From Pseudomonas sp. UBA1879 (GTDB taxonomy: Bacteria > Pseudomonadota > Gammaproteobacteria > Pseudomonadales > Pseudomonadaceae): DNA of 64,000 bases. A model generated the notes under the pieces. It saw nothing but the letters and a program-made list of their open reading frames with translations. It was not told where the DNA came from and did not search any database. Below, piece after piece: positions 42,779 through 52,854 of the stretch (the first letter of the stretch is position 1; every line of letters starts with the position of its first letter). The stretch lies in the NCBI RefSeq assembly GCF_002338065.1, contig NZ_DDHJ01000015.1:384273-448272 (forward strand). The letters run 5' to 3'. The position numbers were made by a program, and so were the translations under genes.

Positions 42779-44989
42779 ATGATTACTCGTCCCGATTTTC
42801 ACGGCAATACGCTCCCCGAGTCGCAACGTGACATTCTTGGCATGATCGCAAGCGACCATCGTCTGGACGACATACTCTGCGCCATCTGCCAGATGCAAAA
42901 TGCCCAAAGCCCCGATACGTTCTGCTCCATTCTCCTCACTGACGCCGAGGGCAAGCACTTGCTGAGCGGTGCATCGCCCGGTCTGCCGGCCAAGTACAGT
43001 GAGGCGATCCATGGGATGGCAATCGGTCCACGGGAAGGCACCTGTGGTACGGCAGCGTTCCGGCGCGAGATGGTGGTCACCGAAAACATTGCTACAGATC
43101 CGAACTGGGAGCGTTTCCGCAGCCTGGCGCTTGGGCATAACTTGCATTCATGCTGGTCGGTTCCCTTGCTCTCCCATGAAGGCAGCGTGTTGGGCACATT
43201 TGCCCTGTATCAGAATCGCACCCATACGCCAGACGAAGTACAGATTCGACAACTTGCTTGCGCCGCCCAGCTGGCAGTCATCGCAATCCGTCATGAGCGT
43301 GACGGTCAGCGCCTGGAGGAAAGTGAGCAACGCTTTCGTTCACTGTTCACCTATAACCCCAACCCGGTGTTCGCGCTCGATCTTGTCGGCAACATCCAGA
43401 GTGTGAATCCCGCAGGCCTGAAGCTTAAGCCGCAGACTGCAACCCAGTTCATAGGCCATCACTTTTCCCGTCTGGTGCCTGAGGAGGACCTGAGCCGGGT
43501 CAGTCAGCATTTTTCCGCAGCGCGCGCCGGATCCCCTCAACGCTTCGAGGCACGGCTTCGAGACGAAAATGAAAAACTGTTGACCATGGACATTTCGAAC
43601 CTGCCCATCATAGTCAACGGCGAGATCGTTGGCGTGTTTGGCATTGCCCGTGACATCAGCGATCAGAAGCATTTCGAGCACCAGTTGAGTTTCAATGCCA
43701 GCCATGACCAGCTCACCGGCTTGCTTAACCGTGTTTCCCTCGAAGACCAGCTTATTCTGGATTGTCACCTCAGTCGTCGGCGTAAGCGGCTGTTGGCGGT
43801 GATGTGCATAGATCTGGATGGTTTCAAATCCATCAATGATTCGATCGGCCACTACTTTGGCGATCAGGTGCTGATCGAGGTAGCGCGACGCATGGCCGAG
43901 CAGGTTAGGCCCGGGGACACAATCGTGCGCATGGGCGGTGACGAATTCATCGTTCTGTTGCCGGACCTGCTGCGTGATGAGGACGTCGTGCCGGTGGCCG
44001 AGCGATTGATGGCCAGCATTGCCAGACCCTACTGCATCCAGGGCATCGACCTGCACGTGAGCGCAAGTATCGGCATCACGCTGAGCGATGGTCACCTTGA
44101 GCAGCCGATGCAGTTGATCCAGCAGGCTGACATGGCCATGTACAAAGCCAAACAACAAGGGCGTAACAACTTTCAGTGGTACACCAGCGACCTGAATCAG
44201 CGCGTTTGCGAGCACGCCAGGCTACGCAATGACCTGCAGAAGGCTATCGAGACTCACTCGTTGCAGCTGCATTATCAACCGCAGATCGACGCACACACCG
44301 GGCGTGTCGTCGGGATCGAAGCGCTGCTGCGCTGGGAGCATCCGCAAAAGGGATTCATCCCCCCGACGGTGTTCGTTCCGGTGGCCGAGGACAGTGGTCA
44401 GATCATCGCGCTGAGTCTTTGGGTGCTCGATACGGCCTGCGCTCAGTTGCGCCAGCTGGACGAGCAGGGCAACACGGGCATCTCGATGGCCGTCAATATC
44501 TCACCGATGCATTTTCAGCGTGGCCATTTCGTCCAGTATGTCCAGGCCACGCTGGAGAAACACGGCCTGCGGGGTGAACAACTGGAGCTGGAGATCACCG
44601 AGTCGCTGCTGTTGCATAACGCTGAACAGGCGATCGAGACGTTGCACCGGCTCAAGGCATTGGGGGTGCGCATTGCACTCGATGACTTCGGAACCGGCTT
44701 TTCCAGCCTCAGCTACCTTAAGCGTTTGCCGATCGACAAGATCAAGATCGACCGTTCGTTCATCCGGGAAATCGCTACCGATCCTCACGATGCAGCGATC
44801 ACCCAGGGCATTATTTCCATGGCCCACCACCTCAGCCTCATCGTGGTCGCCGAGGGCGTGGAAACGGCGTCCCAAATGGAATTCCTGAAAGGCAGTCGCT
44901 GCGATATTTTTCAGGGTTATCACTTCGCCAGACCGATGCCGTTTGCCGCCCTCGAAGCGTTCCTGAGCCATCCAGAGCTTCATCCCTGA
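42779..44989 (+). CDS. GAF-PAS-GGDEF-EAL cyclic-di-GMP protein
   Basis: A 736-residue cytoplasmic signalling protein with no TM segment. Order: GAF domain (about 20-165; PREGTCGTAAF, WSVPLLSHEGSVLGTF), PAS (about 180-295), GGDEF (about 300-465, intact GGDEF near residue 386) and EAL (about 480-725, intact EALLRW near 514 and DDFGTGFSS near 640). Both cyclase and phosphodiesterase motifs are kept, so it may do either. Free-standing GAF domains of this type often sense redox or small ligands. Upstream of a stress gene block; no clear operon partner. Confidence 0.93.
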   Translation: MITRPDFHGNTLPESQRDILGMIASDHRLDDILCAICQMQNAQSPDTFCSILLTDAEGKHLLSGASPGLPAKYSEAIHGMAIGPREGTCGTAAFRREMVVTENIATDPNWERFRSLALGHNLHSCWSVPLLSHEGSVLGTFALYQNRTHTPDEVQIRQLACAAQLAVIAIRHERDGQRLEESEQRFRSLFTYNPNPVFALDLVGNIQSVNPAGLKLKPQTATQFIGHHFSRLVPEEDLSRVSQHFSAARAGSPQRFEARLRDENEKLLTMDISNLPIIVNGEIVGVFGIARDISDQKHFEHQLSFNASHDQLTGLLNRVSLEDQLILDCHLSRRRKRLLAVMCIDLDGFKSINDSIGHYFGDQVLIEVARRMAEQVRPGDTIVRMGGDEFIVLLPDLLRDEDVVPVAERLMASIARPYCIQGIDLHVSASIGITLSDGHLEQPMQLIQQADMAMYKAKQQGRNNFQWYTSDLNQRVCEHARLRNDLQKAIETHSLQLHYQPQIDAHTGRVVGIEALLRWEHPQKGFIPPTVFVPVAEDSGQIIALSLWVLDTACAQLRQLDEQGNTGISMAVNISPMHFQRGHFVQYVQATLEKHGLRGEQLELEITESLLLHNAEQAIETLHRLKALGVRIALDDFGTGFSSLSYLKRLPIDKIKIDRSFIREIATDPHDAAITQGIISMAHHLSLIVVAEGVETASQMEFLKGSRCDIFQGYHFARPMPFAALEAFLSHPELHP

Positions 44990-45252
44990 CCGGCTGTTCG
45001 GTGGGTCTGCGTCTTGAACATCGGATGCTGAGGGAAAGGGGGCAGCTTGCGAGGAGATGGGCTGGGTGCAGCTAATGACGGGTGACGACGCGGTCCGGCG
45101 TCTGCTTATGGCCGTTTGCTCTGCCGGCGGAATGACCCGACGCTCTCTCATTCCCACGACGCTGGAGCTTACTGGCAAGTCGGCAAATATCCCGTTGGGC
45201 TTATTGCAAAGCATGGCGCATGATGACCTGGTCGTAACAGAGGAGACACGTC

Positions 45253-45555
45253 ATGGTCAACGTAGCGTTGTTCGTTCGTCTCGAAGCAAAACCCGGGAAA
45301 GAGAAAGAGGTTGAGCGCTTTTTAGTGAGTGGTCTTGCAATCGTGGCGGAGGAGCCAGCCACCACGGCCTGGTTTGCCATCCGCCTGGGGCCTTCCACCT
45401 TTGGCATCTTTGACGCCTTCCCGAATGAAGCCGGCCGAGAGGCTCATCTCTCGGGCAAAGTCGCCGCCGCGCTTATGGCAAAGGCTACCGAGCTGTTTGC
45501 CGAACCTCCGTCAATCGAGAAGGTTGATGTCCTTGCGGCAAAGCTGCCTGGCTAA
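45253..45555 (+). CDS. Small monooxygenase-fold protein (ABM superfamily)
   Basis: A 100-residue antibiotic-biosynthesis-monooxygenase (dimeric alpha-beta barrel) protein. It starts MVNVALFVRLEAKPGKEKEV, the usual YgiN/ABM pattern, with later TFGIFDAFPNEAGREAHLSG. GGAG lies about 10 bp before the ATG. Such proteins oxidise quinones or bind haem; the actual substrate is unknown. It precedes the peroxiredoxin and DsbA-like genes, which fits a redox-stress cluster. Confidence 0.82.
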   Translation: MVNVALFVRLEAKPGKEKEVERFLVSGLAIVAEEPATTAWFAIRLGPSTFGIFDAFPNEAGREAHLSGKVAAALMAKATELFAEPPSIEKVDVLAAKLPG

Positions 45556-45920
45556 GCAACCCCGACGAGGTTTTCAACCCGTCCCTGCCGCCGTTTTGCC
45601 GCGTCAGGGACGCGGCTGAGTCTGGACGCTACCGCAGGTCTCTTTTCGCGGGGCAGGTGCCAACAGCGACTATAGTCATTGGTGCGTCAGATCAAATCAG
45701 CCGTTGCGCTGCCAACCTGGCCTCAACCCCCGTTCCGCAAGCGCACGGCGGACCTCCTTCTGCTCGTTGATGCGCACCGTAATCCTCGCAGCCGAAGACA
45801 CTCAAGCTTGTATCGAGGCATCTTCGCCATTCTGAATCCCTTGACGGTGGATGCCGTTATCCCGCCGGGCGAGTCGTATCCGGCTGAGCAGTATCCACCC
45901 CACCTATCAGGGCTCAAGCA
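45556..45920. other. 365-bp spacer before the peroxiredoxin gene
   Basis: Contains palindrome GACTATAGTC (45668-45677), also present at 42329-42338. An 81-residue frame (45679-45924) has no recognised family and overlaps the next gene, so it is left uncalled. The promoter of the peroxiredoxin/DsbA pair should lie here. Confidence 0.35.
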
Positions 45921-46466
45921 ATGAACACTTCAGCATTGGATGATGCAAAAGAAACAACCAACAGCCCGGTTCAAGGGCCACTTCCAGCCGGCACTGTCGC
46001 CCCCGATATCTCCCTGTACGCGACCCCCGATCAGCGGCTGTCGTTGCACGAGCTAAAGGGAAGTCCCGTGATACTGGCGTTCTACCCCGCTGACTGGAGC
46101 TCGGTGTGTGGCGACCAACTGACCTTGTACAACCAGGTGCTCCCTACATTCAGAGAGTACGGCGCGACGCTGCTGGGTATTTCTGTCGACAGCGCCTGGT
46201 GTCACCAGGCCTTCGTCAAAGATCGTGGTTTTCACTTCAGCCTGCTTGCCGATTTCGAGCCCAAAGGGGCGGTGGCGCGGCAGTATGGTGTGTACGATTC
46301 CCACCTTGGAGTTTGTAAGCGGGCGTTGTTCGTGATTGACAAGGAGGGGCTGATCGCCTGGAGCTACGTTTCACCAATGGCAATTAATCCTGGGGCGGAC
46401 GGCATTCTGGATGCATTGGATGCTCTAGCGGATTCCTCACACAGCATGCCCACCACAAACCAGTAG
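45921..46466 (+). CDS. AhpC/TSA-family peroxiredoxin
   Basis: A 181-residue peroxiredoxin. The peroxidatic motif is YPADWSSVCGDQ (P-x3-S-x2-C; Cys about residue 63). A second cysteine, in LGVCKRALFVID, may be the resolving one. No signal peptide, so cytoplasmic. It reduces peroxides using thiols; the DsbA-like gene 8 bp downstream is an obvious electron or thiol partner. Confidence 0.88.
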   Translation: MNTSALDDAKETTNSPVQGPLPAGTVAPDISLYATPDQRLSLHELKGSPVILAFYPADWSSVCGDQLTLYNQVLPTFREYGATLLGISVDSAWCHQAFVKDRGFHFSLLADFEPKGAVARQYGVYDSHLGVCKRALFVIDKEGLIAWSYVSPMAINPGADGILDALDALADSSHSMPTTNQ

Positions 46467-46474
46467 GTGATCAC

Positions 46475-47014
46475 ATGGCCACTCTTAAAGTCCCGGTAAC
46501 TGCAAACGACCATCGCCAGGGAAGGGCGCATGCCAAGGTCACACTGGTGGAATATGGCGACTACGAATGCCCCTATTGCGGTTTGGCGTATTGGGTCGTC
46601 AAACAGCTGCAGCAGCAGTTCGGTGACGATCTTTTGCTTGTGTTCCGTAACTTCCCACTGACCACCGCTCACCCGCATGCGATGGGTGCAGCTGTCACCG
46701 CTGAATACGCCGGGAGTCGAGGATTCTTCTGGGAAGCCCACGACGAGTTGTATGAACATCAGGATCGATTGGGCGTGCCTCTGTATGGCGCCATCGCCCT
46801 GAGACACGGCCTTTCCAGCGATGAACTCGTGGTTGCCATGCAAACCGATATCTATCTGCCCAAAATACAATCCGATTTCAATGGCGGCGTACGTAGCGGG
46901 GTAAACGGCACGCCCGCGTTCTACATGAACGGGCTTCGCTATGACGGACCTCCCGAGGTCACCGAGATGAGTCAGGCGATTGAGCTCTCCTCAGCGCGTG
47001 GACTCAATCGCTAG
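46475..47014 (+). CDS. Cytoplasmic DsbA-like thioredoxin-fold protein
   Basis: A 179-residue DsbA-family protein. Active site YGDYECPYCGLAYWV has a CPYC pair (about residues 32-35). The cis-proline loop reads VNGTPAFYMNG. No signal peptide or lipobox is present, unlike periplasmic DsbA, so it probably acts in the cytosol, perhaps with the peroxiredoxin just upstream (8-bp gap). A stem with a T6 run follows its stop. Confidence 0.88.
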   Translation: MATLKVPVTANDHRQGRAHAKVTLVEYGDYECPYCGLAYWVVKQLQQQFGDDLLLVFRNFPLTTAHPHAMGAAVTAEYAGSRGFFWEAHDELYEHQDRLGVPLYGAIALRHGLSSDELVVAMQTDIYLPKIQSDFNGGVRSGVNGTPAFYMNGLRYDGPPEVTEMSQAIELSSARGLNR

Positions 47015-47019
47015 CGAGC

Positions 47020-47051
47020 GCCTGGGTAGATAGCTAACGACAGGCTTTTTT
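47020..47051 (+). terminator. Rho-independent terminator candidate
   Basis: GCCTG (47020-47024) pairs with CAGGC (47041-47045), followed by six T. The stem is short and the loop long, but position (6 bp after a stop) and the T-run support it. It would end the peroxiredoxin/DsbA-like transcript. Confidence 0.5.
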
Positions 47052-47294
47052 CACACGAACTGTCTGGACGTCGTTCGTCGGTAATCAGGTAGCCGTGGCG
47101 CGCGTTCATGAGATCGCGACTATGTTGATCGAGTGGCGTCGTTTGCCAAGGCCGCCATCCCCTCCCACGTCATCGTCTTGCCGACCAAGCTCAGCGTATT
47201 GCTGGTCTCATGCCCCTGTTTCCTGAGTATCGTTTAGGGCACGTAGATCCATCTGTATGAGTCCGTGTTATCCATTGTTTGGAGACAACTCATC

Positions 47295-50059
47295 ATGGCT
47301 ACTCTCTGTGAAATATGTAACGCCAGACCTGCTGTCGCGCGAGTGACCGTCTCGCAAAATGGCAAGGCCAGAACAATGTCCATTTGCGACCACGATTACC
47401 GTCAGCTTTTACGCCATCAACGCATGTTGAACCCCTTCGACTCTTTGCTGGGCGCAGGTGTGTCCCGCTTTTTCGACAGCATGGGCGGAGCAGCGGAGCA
47501 GCGGAGCAGGGGGGTGATGACTTCAAGCTCTCTGCGCATGTGCCTCGCGAGTCTGTCGATGCGACCGATGCATTCAGCTCTCAGACGCTGGAAATCCTGC
47601 AACGCGCTGGAGAGAAAGCCCATGAGTTCAACCGCAGCGAGCTCGACACCGAGCATCTGTTGTATGTGCTTGCCGATACCGACGTAGGCACAGCGTTGCT
47701 CAAGGAATTGAAGCTTTCTGCGGACGACATCAAAGGCTACATCGATCAACACGCTCAAAGGGGCGCAACGGAAGTGCAGGCGCCGGTGGATCAGATGAGC
47801 ATCTCGCCTCGCCTGAAAAAAGTGTTCAATTCTGCGTTCCAGGCATCTCGTGATTTAGGGCATTCATATGTCGGCCCCGAGCACCTGTTGATCGGGCTTT
47901 CCTCGGTGCCCGAGAGCATCGCCGGAACGCTGCTCAAAAAATACGGTGTGACCCCTGAAGCCTTGCGGCAGAAGGTCGTCAAGGTGGTGGGCAAGGGAGC
48001 TGAGGACGGGAGAGTCGATACCCCCACGGGAACACCGACACTCGACAAATTCGGTCGCGACCTGACGTCATTGGCTCGTGAGGGCAAGCTGGATCCTGTA
48101 TTGGGCCGCGCGCAGGAAATCGAAAACACGATCGAGGTGCTGGCCCGCCGCAGGAAGAACAATCCGGTCCTGATTGGCGAACCCGGCGTTGGCAAGACAG
48201 CCATCGTCGAAGGGCTTGCTCAGCGCATAGTAAAGGGCGATGTCCCGGAAATTCTGCGTGGCAGACGGCTGGTTGAAGTCAATCTGAACTCAATGGTCGC
48301 GGGCTCCAAATACCGTGGCGAATTTGAGGAGCGCGCCAAGCAACTGCTCGATGAGGTGGCTGCAAAGAGTTCGGAGCTGATTTTGTTCATCGACGAGCTG
48401 CATACGATCGTCGGCGCGGGGCAGGGAGGTGAAGAGGGCGGCTTGGACATTGCCAACGTATTGAAACCCGCACTGGCACGCGGGGAGCTCAGTCTGATCG
48501 GTGCGACGACGCTCAATGAGTACCAAAAGCACATCGAAAAAGACGCGGCACTCGAAAGACGTTTTCAGCCTGTCCTGATATCCGAGCCCACCGTTGAACA
48601 GACCATCATCATTTTGCGTGGGCTGCGCGATAAGCTTGAAGCGCACCATCAGGTGACGTTCGCCGACGAAGCATTCGTGGCAGCAGCGGAGCTGTCGGAT
48701 CGTTATATCACCTCGCGCTTTCTGCCGGACAAGGCCATTGACCTGATCGACCAGGCAGCGGCCCGCGTGCGCATCAGCGCCTCGTCACGGCCTGCTGGCA
48801 TTCAGGAGCTGGAAGCGGAAATCACCCAGCTCAAACGCGAACAGGACTATTCATCCTCGCGTAAACGCTTTGATGAATCCAAAGGCTTCGAAGAGCGCAT
48901 CGGGCAAAAACAAGCCCGGTTGGGAGAGGAGACAGAAGCCTGGGAGCGCAAGACGGGATCCGAAACCCTCGAGGTCACACTGGAGTCGATTGCCGAAGTA
49001 CTGTCCCGTTTGACTGGTATTCCGGTAACTGAACTCACCCAGGAAGAGCGTCAGAAGCTGCTGAATATGGAAGACACGCTGCGTGATCGGCTGGTCGGGC
49101 AGGAAGATGCTGTGCTTGCGGTCAGCGATGCGGTTCGTTTGTCTCGCGCCGGCCTTGGACAAGCCAACAGACCGATTGCCACCTTTCTCTTTCTTGGTCC
49201 AACCGGCGTAGGCAAGACCGAGTTGGCCAAAGCGCTGGCAGAGACGGTGTTTGGTGACGAGCAATCGATCATTCGCATCGATATGTCGGAGTACATGGAG
49301 CGTCATGCGGTTGCCCGGTTGATCGGTGCGCCACCCGGTTATGTCGGATACGACGAAGGCGGTCAGTTGACAGAGCGCGTCCGCCGCAGGCCCTACAGCG
49401 TGATTTTGCTCGACGAGATTGAGAAGGCGCATCCCGATGTGAGCAACGTATTGCTGCAGGTGTTCGATGATGGTCGTCTCACCGACGGCAAGGGACGCGT
49501 TGTGGACTTCAGCAATACGATCATCATCGCCACCAGCAACCTGGGCTCTCCCGTCATCATGCAGAATCTTGAGCGGCCAGAAGATGAACGCCTTACGGAC
49601 AAAGCGCTACGTGATGAATTGATGGGCGTCTTGAAAGGGCATTTTCGTCCAGAATTCCTGAATCGCATCGACGACATCATCGTGTTCCACGCCCTTACCC
49701 GGGACAACATCCGATCGATTGTGGGCATCCAGCTTGATCGGGTCATTCGAACCGCGGCTGCCCAGAACATCACGGTGAAAGTGGCAGACACCCTCGTTGA
49801 TCATCTGGCGGATGTTGGTTATCAGCCCGAATTTGGGGCGCGAGAGTTGAAGCGTCAGATTCGCCAGACCCTCGAAACGCGTCTCGCGAAGGAAATGCTC
49901 GCGGGCAAGCTCCAGGCCGGCGACAGCGTTGAACTGGGTTACGACAAAGCGCGTGGTGTATTGCTTTTCAATAAGCTGGATGCGCTAAACGGCTCAGCAA
50001 ACATGAGTCCGCCCGACCCGCCTGATGATCGCGTATCGATCGCGGGGACAGGGACTTAG
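47295..50059 (+). pseudogene. ClpG/ClpC-like AAA+ disaggregase, frame broken by an 8-bp repeat
   Basis: A two-ATPase Hsp100 gene of about 920 codons. The N-terminus (from ATG 47295) has CEICNARPAVARV with CDHDY, a zinc-type module like that of ClpG/ClpK. Then come Clp N repeats, Walker A1 GEPGVGKT (codon about 294), a short middle domain (about 55 residues, not the long ClpB one) and Walker A2 GPTGVGKT (about 634). The VGF/IGF ClpP-docking loop of ClpC is absent, so a stand-alone disaggregase is likely. Three tandem CGGAGCAG units at 47486-47509 put the two parts in different frames; two units would restore one frame. As read, the product is disrupted, though later starts may yield a shorter protein. 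Confidence 0.82.
47486..47509 (+). repeat. Three tandem copies of CGGAGCAG inside the clp gene
   Basis: Three exact 8-bp units lie between the zinc-type N-terminal region and the Clp N domain, followed by a G5 run. Since 8 is not a multiple of three, copy number sets the reading frame. Two or five copies join the frames; three do not. This is a classical set-up for slipped-strand variation. Confidence 0.85.
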
Positions 50060-50270
50060 GCCAACCCGCTCCCGTCATTGGGTAGCAGGCTGTTGATGAA
50101 GTCGTGCAATCAAGCACGGGATCTTCGGATGCCTGGACGAACCCGGCAGACGATGATGCGTGCTTGATGCACGTTCAGGAGGTGCGTGGCCGTTTTTCCG
50201 GGGCTGACCACTTATGTCCTCGCTGTTCAGCATGCCTGGCCGCGGGCCGGGCCTGGCGCTGGTGTGTGAA

Positions 50271-51254
50271 TCAGTCCACTTCAGGACGCGGCTGTACTGG
50301 GAATTCCGGAACAATGTGAGTACCCAGCTCCTCAATGACGTCCTCGGCAGGGCGCTTGCCGTATTTGAGATTCAGGATAACGTGGTCCACCCCGATCTCC
50401 TCAAGCGACTCCAGCAAGAACCGCAGATGGTAGCGTCCCAGTTTGAACCCTAAATGAATGCGCGTTGGCGGCGTGGATGGCGTCTCGTCAAGGTCGATAT
50501 AAAGCGACTGAGCGAAGGGCTTATAGACGGCGCCACATTGCTGCATGACTTCACGTCGCCAGTCTTCAACGATCAGCCGCTGCATGTTGGGTATGCGTGG
50601 ATAGTTGATCCATCCGACGCTTTCACGCGCGATCCAATCCAGCGACTGGCGACTGTTTCCCGTCACAAGCATTGGAATGGATTGGGATGTCGGTTTGGGA
50701 ATCAAGTCAGCGCCCTGCATCTCACCACCGCCCCAGCGGATGGGTTCGAAGCTCGTACTATGGGCGCGGCGAATCACCTCATAGTGCTCTCGAAAGATCT
50801 CTCCGCGCCTTTCGGGATCGACGCCGAAAGCTGAAAACTCCACCGGACGATCGCCGGAAGCCACCCCCAGCACCAAGCGACCTGCGCTCAGTTGATCGAC
50901 GCTGGCAGAGGCCTTGGCGGTGTGCAGCGGATGGCGCAACGGTATGGCAATGGACGCAGTGCCAAGCGCAATCTCAGACGTATGCGCGGCCATGTAGCCC
51001 AGATAAACCCAAGGGTCGAACAGTTGGCCAACATCGCCAAAACCGGGATCCCGAAGAGGCACATCACGAAACCAGAGCGCGCAAAAACCCAACGCCTCCG
51101 CTCGTTTGGCCAAAGCGACCTGGTTGAGCATGCTGGGCATGTCGCCATCGAAGGCCTCCAAAGGGAAAAACAATCCAAGGCTTAAATGGCCCTGAGTGAA
51201 GGTCCGGCTGAACCCTCGGTGCTGCTGATAGGGAATCGTGCTCGGCCGATACAT
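50271..51254 (-). CDS. Luciferase-like (LLM class) flavin monooxygenase
   Basis: A 327-residue TIM-barrel flavin oxidoreductase. Typical positions include GLFFPLEAFDGDMP near the N-terminus, LGTASIAIPLRHPLHTAKA (about 91-109) and LVLGVASGDRPVEFSAFG (about 122-139). GADLIPKP and VTGNSRQSLDWIA form the later strands. AGGA is 8 bp before ATG 51252-51254. These enzymes use reduced FMN or F420 to oxidise substrates such as sulfonates, amines or aldehydes. No flavin reductase is adjacent, although the nitroreductase family is present elsewhere in the window. Confidence 0.88.
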   Translation of the reverse strand: MYRPSTIPYQQHRGFSRTFTQGHLSLGLFFPLEAFDGDMPSMLNQVALAKRAEALGFCALWFRDVPLRDPGFGDVGQLFDPWVYLGYMAAHTSEIALGTASIAIPLRHPLHTAKASASVDQLSAGRLVLGVASGDRPVEFSAFGVDPERRGEIFREHYEVIRRAHSTSFEPIRWGGGEMQGADLIPKPTSQSIPMLVTGNSRQSLDWIARESVGWINYPRIPNMQRLIVEDWRREVMQQCGAVYKPFAQSLYIDLDETPSTPPTRIHLGFKLGRYHLRFLLESLEEIGVDHVILNLKYGKRPAEDVIEELGTHIVPEFPVQPRPEVD

Positions 51255-52049
51255 ATTGATTTTCCTCAATGGTAAAACGTGAACAGCGGCCTCATTTCCA
51301 GAGGTGCTGCGGCATCGGTCGCTTGAGAACGACAGGTGGGAGAGTGCGTAAAACGTTTACCCGTTGTGCCGTAAATGTTGGTCGGACGGGGCGTATTAAG
51401 GGGCCAGTGGCTGGCGATACACGCGGGCAGATCCAGATCGCGGCGATCGGACGGTCAGAAGGAAATCTGATTGCCCCCGCCTTTGCCTCAAATGAGTACA
51501 GGCGTAGGGTCATCCAACAAGCGTAGGCGGGTTTGCGCTGAATCGCCATGCGGGTTGTGACGATGATTGATACGCGTCCACGGTCCAGCCGCGCTAAAAA
51601 CTGTGCTTGCTGTTCGCTGCGGCAGCAATTGCGTTGCGATCGCGGGACGACGCTGACGCGCAAGCTCCATTTCGTTGGAGATCGCCACCACGACCGACAA
51701 AAAAAGCCGTGGGGGTTTGACGAATTGGAATCGTTTAGACGTGGTTGCAATCAATCACTGACTGTCTGCTATCAACCCAAAACGGACACTGCATCTGCAC
51801 TCGCCCCATGAGCAGGCCATGACCGCCAAGGCTCGATTTGGATAAGGTCGAGGATGTGTTCGACGGTGTTGTCTGGCCCACTTCAAACACCGTCACGTTG
51901 TTGGATTGATGACGTGACGGCCGGGGGCCATGGACCCCGCTATCGCGCCTGCGTCGCTCAGATATCAGATTTCGATCTGCAATGTCATGGCTCACCGGCC
52001 AGATCCCGGAGTTGCCCCTAAGGGCTATCTACCGGAAGAGTCGAGCTTA
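51255..52049. other. 795-bp stretch without a confident gene
   Basis: The longest gap of the window. Frames on both strands exist (51292-51750 minus, 51735-51995 minus, 51930-52157 plus), but none resembles a known family, has a good start, or shows the local codon pattern. It may hold decayed genes. No repeats or operators stand out. Confidence 0.4.
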
Positions 52050-52739
52050 TCACCAGGGCAGTTCGTCACCGTGGCGGTTGATGAAGCGCAGGCCAGGTAC
52101 GCCGGCGTTGCGATTGACCACGTCAACGACCAACGGAATGCTTTCGGACACATCTAGCAGCGCGTCCTGCGAACCCATGTCGGTGCGAACCCAACCTGGA
52201 GCGACGAGCAGTAACGCGCGAGTGTCTTCCACATGGCGGGCGTGAAAGCTTTTCATCAGCATATTCAGTGCGGCTTTGCTGGAGCTGTAGAGCTCCCAGA
52301 AACCGGTGCTGTCAGCGATGCTGCCCAGCTCCGACGACATGGTTGCAACGACCCCGTCAACTTTGACACGGTCATGAAAAAGCTCGATGACGCGCATTGG
52401 GCTGAGGGCGTTGGTGAGCAACATATCCAGGTAGTCTTTCTCGGCAACCTGGAGAGGCGTAAGTTCGTTGGCTTTGCAGATGCCAGCATTCACGAAAAGT
52501 GTGTCCAGTTCACGCGCATCCAAGCGTCCGCGCAGTGCCCTTACTGAACTCAAGTCAATTATGTCGACTTGCTCGATCTCCAAAGAAACGCCAAAGCGCT
52601 GCCGCAGTTTGTCCAGGCCTTCAGAATGGCCACGAGTGGTTGCGATGACTTGCCAGCCACGGGTCAGATATTCCTCGGCGAGCGCTAAACCAAGTCCGCG
52701 AGAAGCACCGATCACCAACGCAGTAGATTTGTTACTCAT
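52050..52739 (-). CDS. Short-chain dehydrogenase/reductase
   Basis: A 229-residue SDR. The cofactor motif is IGASRGLGLALAEEY (about 10-24), then FVNAGICK, the serine in MSSELGSIAD and Y-x3-K as YSSSKAALN. GGAGAAAGCCT stands directly before ATG 52739. It belongs to the carbonyl-reductase-like short SDRs. Transcribed in the same direction as the NmrA-like gene 115 bp upstream and possibly co-controlled by the divergent LysR. Confidence 0.88.
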   Translation of the reverse strand: MSNKSTALVIGASRGLGLALAEEYLTRGWQVIATTRGHSEGLDKLRQRFGVSLEIEQVDIIDLSSVRALRGRLDARELDTLFVNAGICKANELTPLQVAEKDYLDMLLTNALSPMRVIELFHDRVKVDGVVATMSSELGSIADSTGFWELYSSSKAALNMLMKSFHARHVEDTRALLLVAPGWVRTDMGSQDALLDVSESIPLVVDVVNRNAGVPGLRFINRHGDELPW

Positions 52740-52854
52740 AGGCTTTCTCCTGTACCAAGCCGTCATCCGGCTTGGGGGGTGGTTATGAGGGTTGCAAATT
52801 ATTGATCAAAGCGTAAGTACACGTTTGGGCAGCGCGGCCGTAGAACAAAGGGCA

